A stretch of DNA of 64,000 bases, taken from positions 1 to 64,000 of the forward strand of contig CANGBB010000008.1 in assembly GCA_947452065.1 (NCBI GenBank), written 5' to 3'. The notes beneath the pieces were generated by a model. That model was not told where the DNA came from and did not search any database. It saw only the letters and a list, made by a program, of their open reading frames with translations. The DNA is from Gammaproteobacteria bacterium. Its GTDB lineage: Bacteria; Pseudomonadota; Gammaproteobacteria; Steroidobacterales; Steroidobacteraceae. This document shows, piece after piece, positions 61,217 to 64,000 of this stretch. Both the position numbers and the translations under genes were made by a program. Positions within the stretch are counted from its first letter, which is position 1. Each line of letters begins with the position of its first letter.

Positions 61217-62857
61217 GTGTACCAATACGATTCAATCGACCGCACGCTGGTCAACGAGCGGGTCGCCCAGTTCCGTGACCAGACCCAGCGCTTTCTGCGC
61301 GGCGAACTCAGTGAAGACGAGTTCCGTCCGCTGCGCCTGCGCAATGGCCTGTACATCCAGAAGCACGCGCCGATGCTGCGCGTGGCCATCCCCTATGGGC
61401 TGCTGTCCAGCAAACAGCTGCGGATGCTCGCGCACATCGCGCGGACTTATGACCGCGACTTCGGTCACTTCACTACGCGGCAGAACATCCAGTACAACTG
61501 GCCCAAGCTCGAGCAGGTGCCGGACATCCTCGCGGATCTGGCCAGCGTCGAGATGCACGCCATCCAGACCAGCGGCAACTGTATCCGCAACACGACCTCC
61601 GATCATCTGGCCGGCGTCGCGGCCGATGAAGTCTGTGATCCGCGTCCCTGGTGCGAACTGATCCGCCAGTGGTCGACGTTCCACCCGGAATTCACCTACC
61701 TGCCGCGCAAGTTCAAGATTGCTGTCAGCGCTGCGGCGCGCGATCGTGCCGCCGTGGCTGTCCACGATATCGGCTTGCATATCGAACGCTCAGCGAGCGG
61801 TGAGATCAGCTTCCGTGTGCTCGTCGGCGGTGGCCTGGGCCGTCAACCGATTTTGGGTCGCGAGATTCGCAGCGGAGTGCAGCCCGCAGACCTGCTGGCT
61901 TATCTCGAGGCGATCCTGCGCGTGTACAACCGCTACGGTCGCCGTGACAACATTCACAAGGCACGCATCAAGATCCTCGTGAAGGCACTGGGCGCGACTG
62001 AATTCGCCCGACAGGTTGACGCTGAATACGAGGCGAACCGCGCGTTTGCGCCGCGTGTGGAGGCGGCCGAGATCGCGCGACTGCAGGCCTTCTTCCGCAC
62101 GCAACCCTATGCGGCCCTGAAGGACATCGATGTCCTGGCTGGCGCCGACGCGCCATTCGCCGCCTGGTATCGGCACAACACCGTTGCTCATCGCCAGAGC
62201 GGTTATCGCGCCGTGTTTGTGTCGCTGAAGAAACCCGGCGTTGCGCCGGGTGACATGACCAGCGCGCAGATGGAAGGCGTCGCAGCGCTCGCGGAACGCT
62301 TCAGCTTCGGCGAAGTGCGCGTCACGCACGATCAAAACCTGGTGCTTGCCGATGTGCCGCAGCATGAGTTGCGCACCGTGCACGCAGAGCTCTCTGCGCT
62401 GGGTCTGGCCACGCCGAACATCGGCACGATCAACGACATGATCTGCTGCCCCGGTCTGGATTTCTGCGGTCTGGCCAATGCCACCTCGATTCCGGTTGCC
62501 GCGCAGATCAACGAGCGCTTCGATGATCTCGACTACCTCTACGATCTTGGCCAGATCCAGATCAAGATGTCAGGCTGCATGAATGCCTGCGGCCATCATC
62601 ACGTGGGTCATATCGGCATCCTCGGTGTCGATAAGCACGGCGAGGAGTGGTACCAGATCACCCTCGGCGGTTCGGCCACCAATGATGCGTCGCTGGGCGA
62701 AGTCATCGGTCCCTCGGTGGCCAAGGCAAATGTCGCCAACACCATCGCACGCATCCTCGACGTGTATGTGGAGCAGCGCCAGTCCGCGGAAGAGAGCTTC
62801 CTGCAGACCGTCCGTCGCCTGGGCATCGAACCGTTCAAGGAGCGTGTGTATGCGTAG
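61217..62857 (+). CDS. cysI: Siroheme/4Fe-4S sulfite or nitrite reductase, CysI-type
   Basis: Six-electron reductase of 546 residues that makes sulfide (or ammonia). Ferredoxin-like half repeats are visible (LRVAIPYGLLSSKQLRML, GHFTTRQNIQYNWPKLEQV). The [4Fe-4S]-siroheme ligands are in CCPGLDFCGLAN and KMSGCMNACGHHHVG. GTG 61217 is the likely start, 83 bases after the PEPC-like stop on the same strand. The DUF934 gene overlaps its end by eight bases. This pairing is the usual marker for assimilatory sulfite reduction. Confidence 0.94.
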   Translation: MYQYDSIDRTLVNERVAQFRDQTQRFLRGELSEDEFRPLRLRNGLYIQKHAPMLRVAIPYGLLSSKQLRMLAHIARTYDRDFGHFTTRQNIQYNWPKLEQVPDILADLASVEMHAIQTSGNCIRNTTSDHLAGVAADEVCDPRPWCELIRQWSTFHPEFTYLPRKFKIAVSAAARDRAAVAVHDIGLHIERSASGEISFRVLVGGGLGRQPILGREIRSGVQPADLLAYLEAILRVYNRYGRRDNIHKARIKILVKALGATEFARQVDAEYEANRAFAPRVEAAEIARLQAFFRTQPYAALKDIDVLAGADAPFAAWYRHNTVAHRQSGYRAVFVSLKKPGVAPGDMTSAQMEGVAALAERFSFGEVRVTHDQNLVLADVPQHELRTVHAELSALGLATPNIGTINDMICCPGLDFCGLANATSIPVAAQINERFDDLDYLYDLGQIQIKMSGCMNACGHHHVGHIGILGVDKHGEEWYQITLGGSATNDASLGEVIGPSVAKANVANTIARILDVYVEQRQSAEESFLQTVRRLGIEPFKERVYA

Positions 62858-63317
62858 CATCATTCGCGATCGCGCCGTCGTGGCCGATGCCTGGCGCTAT
62901 GCCGGCGAGGCCGGTGAGGGTCCCGAGGTGCTGTCGCTGGACGCATTCCTGGCCTCGGCAGCCGGCGCTTCGTCAGCGGCGGGTACCGCCGTGATACTGC
63001 AACCCACCGATGAGCCCGAGAAACTTATTCCCTATCTCGCGCAGCTGGCGCTGGTGGTAATCGATTTTCCGAAGGTTGGCGAGGGCCGCGGCTTCAGTCA
63101 GGCGCAATTGCTGCGCCAACGCTGCGGTTATCGCGGGGAATTGCGTGCCCGCGGTGCACTCAAGCGTGATCAGTTGTTCTTTCTGGCTCGCTGCGGATTC
63201 GACAGCTTCGATCTCGATCCCACTGAAGACCTAGCCGCTTCTCTGGCCGCGTTCAGTACCTTCACTGCCGCCTATCAGCGCGCCGTCGACGGCGCACTCC
63301 CGTTGCAGTCACGCTGA
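62850..63317 (+). CDS. DUF934 protein, sulfite-reduction accessory
   Basis: A 155-residue protein with the DUF934 core: VVIDFPKVGEGRGFSQAQLLRQRCGYRGELRARG and LFFLARCGFDSFDL (motifs in parts). It is almost always encoded next to cysI and is thought to help electron supply or siroheme reduction. ATG 62850 lies after AAGGAGCG inside the cysI end, giving coupled translation. Confidence 0.9.
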   Translation: MRSIIRDRAVVADAWRYAGEAGEGPEVLSLDAFLASAAGASSAAGTAVILQPTDEPEKLIPYLAQLALVVIDFPKVGEGRGFSQAQLLRQRCGYRGELRARGALKRDQLFFLARCGFDSFDLDPTEDLAASLAAFSTFTAAYQRAVDGALPLQSR

Positions 63318-63339
63318 CGGACAGTGAACGCCGGCCGCT

Positions 63340-64000
63340 TCAGCCGGCGCGCAGCTCGCAGATGGCCTCGGCCAGCCGATCCACCTGATCCTCGGTATGG
63401 CTTGCCGCAAAGAAGCCGACTTCAAACGCGCTGGGTGACAGGTAGAAGCCGCGTTCGAGCAGCGGATGGTAGAGGCGGCTGAAGCAGTTGCCTGCATCAG
63501 CCGGGAACGCCGCCGGTGTGCGCATTGGCAGCGCCGGAGCACCCTCATCGCTGAGACAGAACCAGAAGATTGATTCGCAACGTTGCAGCGAGAGCCCGCG
63601 TGCGTTGCGCAGACCACGCTCCAGACGCTGACCCAGTGCATCCAGACGCGCGTACAGCGAGCCGTCCGCCAGCTGTTGCAGGGCTGCCAGTCCGGCACGC
63701 ATCGCCAGCGGATTGGCGCTCAATGTGCCGGCCTGATAGACCGGGCCTGCAGGCGCTACCAACTCCATCAGATCGCGCCGGCCACCATAGGCCCCCACCG
63801 GGAAACCGCCGCCGATGATCTTGCCGTAGGTCACCAGATCGGGGCGCAGGCCGCAGCGGCCGGCATAGCCTTGGAAGCCGATGCGGAAGCCCGAGATCAC
63901 CTCGTCGAAGATCACCAGTGCGCCGGCAGCGCGGGCCTCGCGCACCACAGCCTGCAGGAACGCATCACGTTGCGGCAGCAGTCCGTAGTTGGCGGGCAAG
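63340..64000 (-). CDS. hemL: Glutamate-1-semialdehyde 2,1-aminomutase, C-terminal part
   Basis: Second step of C5-pathway 5-aminolevulinate synthesis. About 219 residues of the C-terminal half are in the window; the 5' part lies beyond the right edge. The PLP Lys is in TYGKIIGGGFPVGAYGG, preceded by IFDEVISGFR, and followed by YQAGTLSANPLAMRAG, all canonical HemL. This shows that the aminotransferase at 11.9 kb is a different enzyme. Confidence 0.95.
   Translation of the reverse strand, partial: LPANYGLLPQRDAFLQAVVREARAAGALVIFDEVISGFRIGFQGYAGRCGLRPDLVTYGKIIGGGFPVGAYGGRRDLMELVAPAGPVYQAGTLSANPLAMRAGLAALQQLADGSLYARLDALGQRLERGLRNARGLSLQRCESIFWFCLSDEGAPALPMRTPAAFPADAGNCFSRLYHPLLERGFYLSPSAFEVGFFAASHTEDQVDRLAEAICELRAG

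Overview
The window is a GC-rich (about 60%) bacterial chromosome segment with no phage, insertion sequence, CRISPR array or rRNA. The order recA-recX-alaS-csrA-tRNA-Ser, the XerD, YebC and CysI/DUF934 genes, and the abundance of TonB-dependent receptors point to a gammaproteobacterium, most likely of the Xanthomonadales/Nevskiales/Steroidobacter type. That placement is inferred from gene content only.

Layout. 1-5.7 kb: housekeeping block (recA 3' end, recX, alaS, csrA, tRNA-Ser(GCU), a small unknown gene, xerD). 5.7-8.1 kb: copper P-type ATPase and tRNA-Arg(ACG). 8.2-32.1 kb: a large accessory region that reads as a phosphate-starvation island. It holds a PlcP-like phospholipase, a PAP2 phosphatase, a phosphatidylserine decarboxylase homologue, a membrane-anchored class III aminotransferase, an Mpo1/DUF962-like membrane protein, an Agt/MgtA-like GT4 glycosyltransferase, an OlsF-like bifunctional acyltransferase, PhoD, an NPP-type phosphodiesterase, a phytase-family esterase, an S1/P1 nuclease, two TonB receptors, and ChrA, NCS2-like and ZntB-like transporters. 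Several intergenic gaps carry 7-bp CTGTCAT-like repeats with 11-bp periodicity (Pho boxes), placed so that PhoB could drive these genes. 32.2-43.7 kb: a Crp-like regulator and a complete-looking tad/Flp pilus operon that lacks a prepilin peptidase. 43.9-58.3 kb: mixed genes (outer-membrane barrel, methyltransferase, a TonB receptor with a long Gly/Ser-rich insert, DUF6152 protein, class II cytochrome c, DsbD, PyrF, a coupled three-gene unit, YebC, a GGDEF-EAL protein). 58.3-64 kb: a phosphoenolpyruvate carboxylase homologue that has lost most catalytic residues, siroheme sulfite/nitrite reductase, DUF934 protein, and the 3' part of hemL.

How the genes work together. In the Pho-type island, PlcP-like lipase would release diacylglycerol from phospholipids, the GT4 enzyme would glycosylate it, and the OlsF-like enzyme would make phosphorus-free ornithine lipid. 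PhoD, the NPP-like enzyme, the phytase-like esterase and S1/P1 nuclease would recover phosphate outside the cytoplasm, with TonB receptors importing large substrates. The Psd homologue, the membrane-anchored aminotransferase and the Mpo1-like protein have no place in the described remodelling pathway and may build or degrade an unknown amino lipid. The other notable object is the PEPC-like protein next to sulfite reductase, which looks like a pseudoenzyme or an enzyme with a new reaction.
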